Part shown: positions 17,964-25,377 of the stretch, one piece after another | How positions within the stretch are numbered: the stretch's first letter is position 1 | Layout of the letters: each line of letters opens with the position of its first letter | From: Gammaproteobacteria bacterium | GTDB lineage: Bacteria; Pseudomonadota; Gammaproteobacteria; Steroidobacterales; Woeseiaceae | Assembly (NCBI GenBank): GCA_029881055.1 | Contig: JAOUNH010000004.1 | Location: 1 to 35,588 of the forward strand | Length of the DNA stretch: 35,588 bases | Direction of reading: 5' to 3' | Program-made: the position numbers and the translations under genes | The notes under the pieces: generated by a model | What the model was told of the DNA's origin: nothing | What the model saw: only the letters and a program-made list of their open reading frames with translations | The model's database searches: none

Positions 17964-18209
17964 ATGAAAGTCGCAGTTGATATAAGTCTGTACCCGTTGG
18001 ATGCGGATTTTATTCCGCCAATCAAAAACATTATCAAGCGGTTGGCCGAACACAGTGATGTTGAAATCGAGTACAACCGGATGAGCACACAGTTGCGTGG
18101 TGAATACGATGTTGTTATGCCAGTGCTGATGCGAGAAATCCGGACGACATTTGAGGACGTGCCGAAAGCCGTGTTCACGATCAAAATACTGAACAACCCG
18201 GTCAACTGA
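17964..18209 (+). CDS. thiamine-binding protein, YkoF/MTH1187-like (DUF77)
   Basis: An 81-residue protein beginning KVAVDISLYPLDADFIPPIK and continuing to EVEYN-like and MPVLMREIRTTF segments. The length and pattern match the small thiamine-binding family (formerly DUF77; MTH1187, YkoF half-domain), a ferredoxin-like fold that binds thiamine or its pyrimidine part. No signal peptide is present, so it should be cytoplasmic. It sits 3 bp after the receptor gene with a strong AAGGAGG and 2 bp before the pnuC-type gene. In this setting it probably buffers or delivers thiamine after uptake; that role is inferred. Confidence 0.85.
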   Translation: MKVAVDISLYPLDADFIPPIKNIIKRLAEHSDVEIEYNRMSTQLRGEYDVVMPVLMREIRTTFEDVPKAVFTIKILNNPVN

Positions 18210-18211
18210 CA

Positions 18212-18811
18212 TTGTTGACGCAAATTATTGAACAGGCGAGGTCGCAATCGATATACGAGATCGTTGCGGTACTTGCCGCAATCGCTTATCTCAGTCTTGC
18301 GATTCGGCAGAATATTGCGTGCTGGTTTTTTGCCGCGTTCAGTACGGCGATCTATGTTGGTCTTTTCATTGAGGCCCGGCTCTACATGGAGTCGTTGCTC
18401 AACGCGTTCTACTTCGTGATGGCGATATATGGGTGGTACGTTTGGCGCGCTGGTCGCGATGTGGGAGGAAGTCGTCCGGTCGCGATCTGGTCACGGAATA
18501 GACACTTCGCGGCGATACTCATCATCGTGACCCTGAGCATTGGCAGCGGGATGCTGCTGAGTGCCAATAGCGATGCAGCGTTTCCCTATATCGACTCCCT
18601 GACAACCTGGTTTGCGATCTGGGCGACCTTCCTGGTGGCGCAAAAAGTTCTTGAGAACTGGTGGTATTGGCTCGTGATTGATATCGCATCGATAGTGATC
18701 TATTGGTCGAGAGACCTGCAATTGACTGCGTTGTTGTTTGTCGTCTACGTCATCATGATTCCCTTTGGCCTCGTCAGTTGGTCCCGTTCGATGCGCGAGC
18801 AGCGCACATGA
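18212..18811 (+). CDS. pnuT: PnuC-family transporter, probable thiamine transporter PnuT
   Basis: A 199-residue membrane protein with about seven hydrophobic segments. PnuC-family features are the aromatic stretch FYFVMAIYGWYVWR (about 66-79) and the ENWWYWLVIDIASIVIYW segment (about 148-165), followed by LTALLFVVYV. PnuC proteins carry vitamins (nicotinamide riboside, riboflavin or thiamine) down a gradient, with trapping by phosphorylation. Under a TPP riboswitch and next to a kinase, the thiamine subtype (PnuT) is the best fit. It starts at TTG 18212 (a second TTG follows at once), and its TGA overlaps the ATG of the kinase gene (ATGA). Confidence 0.87.
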   Translation: MLTQIIEQARSQSIYEIVAVLAAIAYLSLAIRQNIACWFFAAFSTAIYVGLFIEARLYMESLLNAFYFVMAIYGWYVWRAGRDVGGSRPVAIWSRNRHFAAILIIVTLSIGSGMLLSANSDAAFPYIDSLTTWFAIWATFLVAQKVLENWWYWLVIDIASIVIYWSRDLQLTALLFVVYVIMIPFGLVSWSRSMREQRT

Positions 18812-19629
18812 CAGTTCCGCTGACTCCCGAAGCGGTGCTCGCCGAGATACCCGGATGGGAGGGCGCGTCGGTTTCTGAATTGAAAGGCGGCCTGACAAAC
18901 AAGTCCTGGTTGATTGTGAATGGTGAGAAGTCCGGCGTTTTGAAAATCGATCACGGCCTGCGCGGGGCGCCATTCAACACGCGCAGCGCGGAAGCCTGCG
19001 TCCAGAGTTCTGCTGAAAAAGCCGGTCTCGCGGCGCCGGTACTGCTCGCCGACGATGGCTTGTATTTCACGGAGTACGTCGAGGGTACCGTCTGGACACG
19101 CGACAGCTTTGCTGAGGCGGGCAATCTCGAACTCATTGCTGCGGCACTCAGGCGCCTGCACGCACTGCCGCTGACCGGGCGCGCCGTGGATGCCAGGGTC
19201 GCGGCCAAACGCTACGTCGAAAATGTCGTGGGTCTCGATCCGGTTGTCGTGAGCAAATGTACAGAGGTGATTTCGCACATGCGCCAGCCGCACAATTTGT
19301 GCTGTTGCCATAACGACCTCGTTGCGGAAAACATTATTGCAACTCCGGATCTCAAGTTCCTGGACTGGGAATATGCCTGCGACAACGATCCGTTTTTCGA
19401 TCTGGCAACGTTGGTGGAGCACCATGAACTGGATGACGCGCAGGTAACGCGGCTGCTTGATGCGTATCTCGGTGGCGATGGGCGGCGTTGGCGCAAGCAA
19501 CTGGAGAAACAGCGCAAACTGTATCTCTCTCTATTGTGTTTGTGGATGGCGTCACGACCGGAAACCGATCTCGTCGAGCTCGAACAGGTGGTCGAACGAA
19601 TGCTTACCAGCTATTCCGGAGCTCTCTGA
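18808..19629 (+). CDS. aminoglycoside/choline-kinase-like phosphotransferase, probable thiamine kinase
   Basis: A 273-residue APH-fold small-molecule kinase. Visible motifs are the nucleotide-binding loop LKGGLTNKSWLI, the catalytic loop CCHNDLVAENII and the metal-binding KFLDWEYACDNDPFFDLATL. Relatives phosphorylate choline, aminoglycosides or thiamine (ThiK). As the last gene of the TPP-controlled operon, with its ATG overlapping the transporter stop codon, it most likely phosphorylates incoming thiamine and traps it. An in-frame ATG exists at 18703 inside the transporter gene but gives a non-family N-terminus. The 3' end overlaps the convergent glyoxalase II gene by 26 bp. Confidence 0.85.
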   Translation: MTVPLTPEAVLAEIPGWEGASVSELKGGLTNKSWLIVNGEKSGVLKIDHGLRGAPFNTRSAEACVQSSAEKAGLAAPVLLADDGLYFTEYVEGTVWTRDSFAEAGNLELIAAALRRLHALPLTGRAVDARVAAKRYVENVVGLDPVVVSKCTEVISHMRQPHNLCCCHNDLVAENIIATPDLKFLDWEYACDNDPFFDLATLVEHHELDDAQVTRLLDAYLGGDGRRWRKQLEKQRKLYLSLLCLWMASRPETDLVELEQVVERMLTSYSGAL

Positions 19630-20395
19630 GCTTCAGGAATACGGTGCGTGCGTCCGGATTGTCGCCGATCTCGGGAAACTCCTCCGCTAACTTTGCGACG
19701 ATTGTTGGGCTTTGCAACCGGAAGAAGGTGTTGATCTCTTTTTCCTGCCCGAGCGTCGTCAGCAGCGCGTGTGCAGGGTCCTGGTTTTTGCACTTCTCCA
19801 GCAATTCCGCCGCCGCCCGGTTGTCCGGTTCGCGATCAAGTGTGAAAGCGAGATTGTTCAGCAGGTACTCGTGGCCCGGGTAAAGCAGGGTGTCATCGCC
19901 AAGTACTTCCAGTTGCCGCTCGAAGGTCTCGAACAGTTCTTCGGGGTGACCGCCGTTGTGGCAGTTGCCTGCCCCGGCGTTGAACAAAGTGTCTCCGCTG
20001 AACAGCACCGGTTGCTCCGTCCTCGACAACAGGCAGATGTGGCACATCGTGTGACCAGGCGTGTCGAGGCATTCGAGTTCCACGGTATTGCCGACATGGA
20101 TGACATCGCCGGCGCCCACACCGATATCCATATTCGGGATCCGGCCGCCCGCATTCTTGTGTGCGATAATTTTTGCGCCAGTAGCTTTGACGACGCCCTT
20201 GTTGCCACCGGTGTGATCCCCGTGCTCATGGGTATTGAGGACTTGCGTTATCGTCCAGCCGCGCTCTGCCGCCAGTGCGAGGCACTTCGGGTAGTCGAGC
20301 GGATCGATGGCGAGTGCATCGCCGGTTTCCAGGCAGGCGACCAGGTAATTGAAATTGCGATAAGCGTTACCTGTCCAGACCTGTTCGACGATCAC
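19604..20395 (-). CDS. gloB: hydroxyacylglutathione hydrolase (glyoxalase II)
   Basis: A 263-residue metallo-beta-lactamase-fold enzyme that hydrolyses S-lactoylglutathione to lactate and glutathione. The metal motif NTHEHGDHTGGN (THxHxDH) lies near residues 54-65, followed by HTMCHICL, GDTLFNAGAGNCHNGG and PGHEYLLNN, which provide the remaining ligands and the glyoxalase II C-terminal domain signature. Length is normal for GloB. It starts with GTG at 20395, which overlaps the TGA of the upstream amidohydrolase gene (GTGA), so the two are coupled. Its 3' end overlaps the thiamine kinase gene tail to tail by 26 bp. Confidence 0.92.
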   Translation of the reverse strand: MIVEQVWTGNAYRNFNYLVACLETGDALAIDPLDYPKCLALAAERGWTITQVLNTHEHGDHTGGNKGVVKATGAKIIAHKNAGGRIPNMDIGVGAGDVIHVGNTVELECLDTPGHTMCHICLLSRTEQPVLFSGDTLFNAGAGNCHNGGHPEELFETFERQLEVLGDDTLLYPGHEYLLNNLAFTLDREPDNRAAAELLEKCKNQDPAHALLTTLGQEKEINTFFRLQSPTIVAKLAEEFPEIGDNPDARTVFLKLRELRNSW

Positions 20396-22056
20396 TCGGG
20401 CGTTTCCCGGTTGAACACGATGCGACCTGCGACCCAGGTCTGCAGGACGCTGATGTCGTCGATTTCGGAAGCGGGAACCTCGAAGTAATCGCGATCGATC
20501 ACGATGAAGTCAGCCCACTTGCCCGGCTCGAGACTGCCAAGTCGATCCTCCTGGTTCGCGGCATAGGCTCCCGCCAGCGTAAACGAATGCAAGGCCTCGG
20601 CGCGCGTCAGCGCCTGGTCGGCGTACCAGCCACCCTCGGGCTCACCGTCACGCCCCTGGCGGGTGACGGACGCATACAGGCCGTGGAAGGGATTGGAGAG
20701 TTCGACGGGAAAATCGGATCCGTTGGCTAACACGGCACCGGAGTCCAGCAATCGCCGCCAGGCATAACCACCCAGGATACGCTCCGGCCCGATCCGGTCT
20801 TCGGCCATATTCTTGTCGCTGGTCGCATGCGTCGCCTGCATGGATGCAATTACACCGAGCTTGGCGAATCGGGGTATGTCCTCCATAGCGATTATTTGTG
20901 AGTGTTCGATGCGATTGCGCAGTGGCGACGGTTTTCCCCCCTGCGCTTTGTCGAATGCGTTCAGGGCGAGCCGATTCCCGAGATCGCCGATGGCATGAAT
21001 GCCCACCTGGAAGCCCATCGCATTGGCCTTCGCGACCTGGTTATCCAGCTCCTGTTGCGTCCAGAACGGCAATCCCCGGTTCTCGACATCATCGCTGTAG
21101 GGCTCGATCATGGCTGCGCCACGACTACCGAGAGCGCCGTCCGAATAGATTTTGACCGACGCAATGTCCAGGTGGTCATTGCCGTATCCGCGGATGGGCT
21201 TGCCGATGGCATCGAGAACCTCATCTGCGCCACCCGTCATCGCGTATATGCGCATATCCAGAAGATTATTGTCGGCCATGGACAGATAAACTTCGGCATT
21301 CATGAGATTGATACCCGCGTCATGCACGCTCGTAATACCCTCGGAGAGTAAAGCGTCAACCGCTGCTCGAATGGAGTCCTGCATTTCGTCCTTGTTCGTC
21401 GCCGGCACTTTCGCATCGATCAGGTCCATCGCCAGGTCGACGAATACACCGGTGGCGTGACCATTCGCGTCGCGGATAATTTTGCCGCCCACAGGATCCG
21501 GCGTGTCGTCACTGATGCCCGCGATCTGCATGGCGGCGCTATTGGCCCACGCGGCGTGACCGTCAATTCGGCGCAGGTAAACAGGGCGGTCGCTGACCAC
21601 GGCATCGATTTGCGATGCCAGCGGAAATTCCTTTACGGGCCAAAGCACCTGGTTCCACCCGCGGCCAAGTATCCAGCGAGCGCTGGGCCGTTCCGCTGCA
21701 TAAGCCTGAATCGCCGCTACGGCGTGCTCGACGCTCGGTATTCCGGTCAGATCCAGGTTGGACTTGAGGGCGCCAAGGCCTTCGACATGACCGTGTGAGT
21801 CGATCAGCCCGGGCAGTACTGTTTTCGAATTCCCGTCGCGCAGGGTCGCGTCCGGATGTTGTGCCAGCAGGTCGTCGTCACCGATAGCAACGACTTTGCC
21901 CGCATCATCGAATACGAGGACCGAGAAAGTCTCGATGCCCTCATTCGTCGAGGTATAGCCGTTGATGTTGTGCAGTGCTGTATCCGCAATTGCGATCGAA
22001 CTCGAGACGAGGACCAGCAGCGCTGCTGCAGAGGATGCGTGTTTTATTCTTGTCAT
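20392..22056 (-). CDS. exported amidohydrolase-family protein (YtcJ-like)
   Basis: A 554-residue metal-dependent hydrolase of the amidohydrolase superfamily, YtcJ-like subgroup (amidohydro_3). A signal peptide (about 1-24, ending AIADT) directs it to the periplasm. Metal-binding features are DSHGHVEGLG (HxH), HAIGDLGNRLALNAFD, RIEHSQII and ANGSDFPVELSNP. The C-terminus has the family's beta-sandwich ending LGSLEPGKWADFIVIDRDYF. Members hydrolyse amide or carbamate bonds in small molecules; the substrate is not evident. TAAGGTAA lies upstream of the ATG. It is divergent from the FAH-family gene with only 44 bp between start codons, and is coupled to gloB downstream. Confidence 0.9.
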   Translation of the reverse strand: MTRIKHASSAAALLVLVSSSIAIADTALHNINGYTSTNEGIETFSVLVFDDAGKVVAIGDDDLLAQHPDATLRDGNSKTVLPGLIDSHGHVEGLGALKSNLDLTGIPSVEHAVAAIQAYAAERPSARWILGRGWNQVLWPVKEFPLASQIDAVVSDRPVYLRRIDGHAAWANSAAMQIAGISDDTPDPVGGKIIRDANGHATGVFVDLAMDLIDAKVPATNKDEMQDSIRAAVDALLSEGITSVHDAGINLMNAEVYLSMADNNLLDMRIYAMTGGADEVLDAIGKPIRGYGNDHLDIASVKIYSDGALGSRGAAMIEPYSDDVENRGLPFWTQQELDNQVAKANAMGFQVGIHAIGDLGNRLALNAFDKAQGGKPSPLRNRIEHSQIIAMEDIPRFAKLGVIASMQATHATSDKNMAEDRIGPERILGGYAWRRLLDSGAVLANGSDFPVELSNPFHGLYASVTRQGRDGEPEGGWYADQALTRAEALHSFTLAGAYAANQEDRLGSLEPGKWADFIVIDRDYFEVPASEIDDISVLQTWVAGRIVFNRETPE

Positions 22057-22100
22057 TGGATTACCTTATCCGCGAGATTATCGCTAATAGCAGGGGAGTC

Positions 22101-22943
22101 ATGAGACTAGCAAGCTTTCAAACCGGGAACCATCGATCCTACGGGGTTGTCGACGGAACGATGCTGCGAGAAGCCGACAAGGCGTTCCGGGTACGCTATC
22201 CGGATCTGCGCGCAGCCATCACCGCCGGCAAACTCGACGAACTGGCAGCGAGTACGTCCGGCGCTACGCACGCAATAGATGGCGTGCGACTCCTTCCGCC
22301 CATCCCGAATCCGGACAAAGTCCTCTGTGTGGGCGTCAACTATCGCCCGCACATCGAGGAAATGGGGCGAAAGGTACCGGACTACCCGGTCGTGTTTGTG
22401 CGCTTCCCGGGCAGCCAGACAGGCCATGGGCAGGAACTGATCCGGCCGGCGCTCTCGGAGCAATTCGACTACGAAGGAGAGCTGGCCTTTGTCATCGGCA
22501 AGCGGGCACGTCATGTCACGAAGGCCGACGCGTTGAACTATGTCGCCGGGTATTGCTGCTTCATGGATGGCTCGGTGCGTGACTGGCAGAATCACACGCC
22601 GCAATTTACGGCCGGCAAAAACTTCGCGACTAGCGGATCCATGGGTCCGTGGCTGGTTACGAGTGATGAGATACCGGACCCTTCGGTGCTCACGCTGACG
22701 ACGCGACTCAACGGCGAAATCATGCAGGAAGGGCGCGTCTCGGATCTTGTTTTCGATATCCCCCGCTTGATTGAATATTGCACAAGCTTCGCAGAGCTGC
22801 TGCCCGGGGACGTTATCGCAACGGGTACTCCGGGCGGAGTCGGCGCAGCACGGACGCCACCGAGGTGGTTGAAGGCCGGTGATCAAGTCGAGGTCGATAT
22901 TCCCGGAGTCGGCTTGCTGGCGAATCCGGTCGCAGACGAATGA
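22101..22943 (+). CDS. fumarylacetoacetate hydrolase-family protein
   Basis: A 280-residue FAH-fold protein. The catalytic domain (about 70-280) shows VLCVGVNYRPHIEEMG, FDYEGELAFVIGKRA with the two acidic metal ligands, GYCCFMDGSVRDWQ with the third, GKNFATSGSMGPWLV and the closing GDVIATGTPGGVGAAR. Family members cleave carbon-carbon bonds or decarboxylate 2-keto acids in aromatic and sugar-acid catabolism (fumarylpyruvate hydrolase, 2-keto-3-deoxy-L-fuconate-type hydrolases, oxaloacetate decarboxylase). The exact substrate is not evident. The start at 22101 has CAGGGGAG about 6 bases upstream; the frame is open further upstream but that overlaps the divergent gene. Confidence 0.9.
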   Translation: MRLASFQTGNHRSYGVVDGTMLREADKAFRVRYPDLRAAITAGKLDELAASTSGATHAIDGVRLLPPIPNPDKVLCVGVNYRPHIEEMGRKVPDYPVVFVRFPGSQTGHGQELIRPALSEQFDYEGELAFVIGKRARHVTKADALNYVAGYCCFMDGSVRDWQNHTPQFTAGKNFATSGSMGPWLVTSDEIPDPSVLTLTTRLNGEIMQEGRVSDLVFDIPRLIEYCTSFAELLPGDVIATGTPGGVGAARTPPRWLKAGDQVEVDIPGVGLLANPVADE

Positions 22944-23030
22944 CGAAGATTGGCACCTTAAACCTTGATTTTGAACACATTGACGCGCTGGCACCGCATG
23001 TAGCGTTTGAGCAACAAAAGCTTCTGGAAT

Positions 23031-23059
23031 GTGTCAAAAACTTTTAGAACCCCTATAAA
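23031..23059 (+). promoter_or_regulatory. sigma70-like promoter in the intergenic region
   Basis: GTGTCA (23031-23036, four of six consensus bases) and TATAAA (23054-23059, five of six) are separated by 17 bp. A further TTGACA occurs at 23063-23068 but its -10 partner is poor. Transcription would begin near 23066 and could end at the terminator at 23246. Confidence 0.4.
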
Positions 23060-23065
23060 GGATTG

Positions 23066-23246
23066 ACAAATAGTGGTTTTTCTGCGAATTTTCCACTCAC
23101 TCCGCGTAGTCTTTCAGCAACAATTGGAACTACGCGAAAGAATGCAAGACACCTTCAGGTACGACTTGGCGGGGGATTCAGGGGGCCAGGACCACGTGCT
23201 TACGTTGGTTTGGAAAAAGCGGTTTCGCAAGAAGCCGCTTTTTTTT
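23066..23246 (+). ncRNA. candidate small RNA of about 180 nt, no known family
   Basis: Between a promoter-like site and a strong terminator lie two further hairpins: CGCGTAGT (23103-23110) pairs perfectly with ACTACGCG (23129-23136), and ACCACGT (23191-23197) pairs with ACGTTGGT (23202-23209) with one bulge. No open reading frame with a ribosome site fits. I do not recognise 6S RNA, tmRNA, RNase P or SRP RNA. The terminator alone could instead serve the FAH-family gene 270 nt upstream, so the RNA is only a candidate. Confidence 0.35.
23214..23246 (+). terminator. rho-independent terminator
   Basis: AAAAAGCGGTTTC and GAAGCCGCTTTTT form a 13-bp stem with one G-U pair, closed by a GCAA (GNRA) loop and followed by a T-run (eight T, 23239-23246). 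It is the clearest intrinsic terminator in the window. Confidence 0.92.
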
Positions 23247-23333
23247 GTTCGCGATTTTTGCAGCTGGTCTTTCGTTGAGGTCATCGTCCCGTCCCTGCTA
23301 CATTGAGCCTCCACGGCAACAGGCGGGTCGATA

Positions 23334-23591
23334 GTGAATGAGAACAAACGCATGGCGTATTGGCGCGCCAACCTAAGGCTCGTCGCGCTTTGCCTCTCGG
23401 TCTGGTTCGTCTGCTCATACGGATTCGGCATACTCTTTGTTGAGGAGCTGAACACAATCCGTATCGGTGGCTTTCAACTGGGTTTCTGGTTCGCGCAGCA
23501 AGGGTCGATTTACGTCTTTGTATTGCTGATTTTCTTTTACGCCTGGCGCATGAATCGGATCGATCGCGATCACGACGTGCACGAAGACTAG
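23334..23591 (+). CDS. DUF4212 protein, small subunit of a sodium:solute symporter
   Basis: An 85-residue protein with two membrane segments (about 14-36 and 50-70) and a charged C-terminus (RMNRIDRDHDVHED). The motif YWRANLRLVALCLSVWFVCS and the segment RIGGFQLGFWFAQQGSIYVF are characteristic of DUF4212, which is nearly always encoded just before a VC_2705-type sodium:solute symporter, as here (17 bp). The start is GTG at 23334 after AGGCGGG; an in-frame ATG at 23352 is the alternative. It probably forms a two-part transporter with the next protein. Confidence 0.92.
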   Translation: MNENKRMAYWRANLRLVALCLSVWFVCSYGFGILFVEELNTIRIGGFQLGFWFAQQGSIYVFVLLIFFYAWRMNRIDRDHDVHED

Positions 23592-23608
23592 TGGACTAAG
23601 GCGAACTC

Positions 23609-25366
23609 ATGAGTCTTCAATTGCTTACCTGGATCGTCGTCGGTCTCAGTTTCCTGCTCTATATCGCAATTGCGATCTGGTCGCGTGCTCACAATACGGG
23701 TGATTTCTACATCGCTGGCAAGAGCGTCTCGCCGCTGGCCAACGGCATGGCGACAGCCGCTGACTGGATGAGCGCCGCCTCGTTCATCTCCATGGCGGGG
23801 CTAATCGCGTTTCTCGGCTATGACGGCTCCGTCTATCTCATGGGCTGGACAGGAGGCTATGTTTTGCTGGCGTTGCTCCTCGCGCCATACCTGCGCAAAT
23901 TCGGCAAATTCACGGTGCCGGAGTTTATCGCGGAGCGTTACTACTCGAAGGCGGCCCGAATCGTCGCTGTGATCTGCCTGATATTTATCTCGTTCACCTA
24001 TGTCGCGGGACAAATGCGCGGCGTCGGCATCGTGTTCTCACGGTTTCTCGAGCTCGAAATCGAGTGGGGGCTGGTGCTGGGGATGCTCGTGGTTTTCATT
24101 TACGCCGTCCTTGGCGGCATGAAGGGCGTTACCTACACGCAGGTCGCTCAGTATTGTGTTCTGATATTTGCTTACACCGTTCCTGCGATATTCATCGCGA
24201 TTCAACTCACGGGCAACCCGATTCCTCAACTCGCTTTTGGCAGCGAAGTTGACGGTAGTGGCATGGCGCTACTGGACAAGTTGAACGAAATCGTCACTTC
24301 GCTGGGTTTCAGCGAGTACACGTCGGGCAGCAAGAGTCGCATAGACGTTTTCTGTATCACGATGGCCTTGATGGCAGGCACAGCGGGGCTGCCGCACGTA
24401 ATCGTTCGTTTCTTTACCGTGCCAAAAGTGCGCGATGCACGCATATCCGCAGGTTATGCGTTGCTGTTCATTGCCGTTCTGTACACGACGGCACCTGCGG
24501 TTGGTTCGATGGCGCGTTACAACCTGATCAATACGATACAAACGGGGGAGGTCGGTGCCATCGACGGCAATCTCGCACACGACGAGCGCCCACGCTGGTT
24601 CAACACCTGGGAAACTACGGGCCTGTTGAAGTTCGAGGACAAGAACGGCGATGGCCGCGTGCAGTACTACAACGATACGAACCCTGAATTTGCGTCGCAA
24701 GCAGATCAATACGGATGGCGGGGCAATGAGCTGACGGTCGATCGGGACATCATGGTGCTGGCCAATCCCGAGATTGCGCGTTTGCCGGACTGGGTGATTG
24801 CGCTGGTGGCCGCCGGCGGTATTGCCGCCGCTTTGTCAACGGCGGCGGGGTTACTGCTGGTGATTTCAGCAGCGATTTCGCACGACCTGATCAAGGGTAT
24901 TTTCGTTCCGTCAATCTCTGACAGGAATGAGTTGCGTGCTGGCCGGATTGCTGCGGCGTTCGCAATTCTGGTCGCCGGCTACCTGGGGTTCGATCCGCCG
25001 GGCTGGGTGGCACAAGTGGTAGCTTTTGCCTTCGGATTGGCAGCAGCGTCCCTGTTTCCGGCTATCCTGATGGGTATATTTTTCAAGCGCATCAATCGCG
25101 AAGGCGCTATTGCGGGCATGTTGACTGGCCTCCTGTTCACCTACGGCTATATCGAATACTTCAAGGGCTTGTTTCTGAAGTGGTCGGGTGCGCCCTGGGG
25201 CACCAATACGGCTGAGCACTGGATACTCGGCATTTCGCCGGAGGGCATCGGCGTGGTCGGCATGTGCCTCAATTTCCTTGTAGCCTTTGCGGTCAGCGGG
25301 ATAACAAAGCCGCCACCTGAACATATTCAACACATGGTCGAGCGCATTCGAGTGCCACGCCATTAG
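23609..25366 (+). CDS. VC_2705-type sodium:solute symporter (ActP-like large subunit)
   Basis: A 585-residue SSSF-family symporter with about 13 membrane helices, driving uptake of a small organic acid such as acetate or another monocarboxylate with sodium. Family segments include FYIAGKSVSPLANGMATAAD, WMSAASFISMAGLI, KFTVPEFIAERYY and AALSTAAGLLLVISAAISHD. Between helices, at about residues 320-370, an inserted hydrophilic loop contains DKNGDGRV (from Asp344), which resembles a calcium-binding EF-hand loop. Its substrate is not evident from sequence. AAGG precedes the ATG. The M20 peptidase gene follows after 11 bp, suggesting that peptide or amide breakdown products might be among the cargoes. 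Confidence 0.92.
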   Translation: MSLQLLTWIVVGLSFLLYIAIAIWSRAHNTGDFYIAGKSVSPLANGMATAADWMSAASFISMAGLIAFLGYDGSVYLMGWTGGYVLLALLLAPYLRKFGKFTVPEFIAERYYSKAARIVAVICLIFISFTYVAGQMRGVGIVFSRFLELEIEWGLVLGMLVVFIYAVLGGMKGVTYTQVAQYCVLIFAYTVPAIFIAIQLTGNPIPQLAFGSEVDGSGMALLDKLNEIVTSLGFSEYTSGSKSRIDVFCITMALMAGTAGLPHVIVRFFTVPKVRDARISAGYALLFIAVLYTTAPAVGSMARYNLINTIQTGEVGAIDGNLAHDERPRWFNTWETTGLLKFEDKNGDGRVQYYNDTNPEFASQADQYGWRGNELTVDRDIMVLANPEIARLPDWVIALVAAGGIAAALSTAAGLLLVISAAISHDLIKGIFVPSISDRNELRAGRIAAAFAILVAGYLGFDPPGWVAQVVAFAFGLAAASLFPAILMGIFFKRINREGAIAGMLTGLLFTYGYIEYFKGLFLKWSGAPWGTNTAEHWILGISPEGIGVVGMCLNFLVAFAVSGITKPPPEHIQHMVERIRVPRH

Positions 25367-25377
25367 GAGCTGAACCC

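Larger units (their letters stand above)
22944..23333. other. 390-nt intergenic region between the FAH-family and DUF4212 genes
   Basis: The longest gene-free stretch in the window. I find no convincing coding frame. It contains a sigma70-like promoter (23031-23059), a 180-nt structured segment with three hairpins, an intrinsic terminator (23214-23246) and a weak promoter-like pair TTGAGG/TACATT (23275-23280 and 23299-23304, spacer 18) ahead of the symporter genes. Confidence 0.7.

Noticed and set aside
17466-18212. 248-codon minus-strand open frame opposite the TonB receptor and thiamine-binding gene
   Set aside because: Antisense to the receptor barrel and the riboswitch-linked operon; no plausible domain.
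19712-20488. 258-codon plus-strand open frame across gloB
   Set aside because: Opposite the metal-binding motifs of glyoxalase II on the minus strand; no family features.
22107-22994. 295-codon minus-strand open frame opposite the FAH-family gene
   Set aside because: The plus strand encodes all FAH motifs here; the antisense translation has no recognisable pattern.
23066-23246. 6S RNA as identity of the candidate small RNA
   Set aside because: The length is close to 6S RNA, but the ends do not pair to make the long closing stem and central bubble of 6S RNA.
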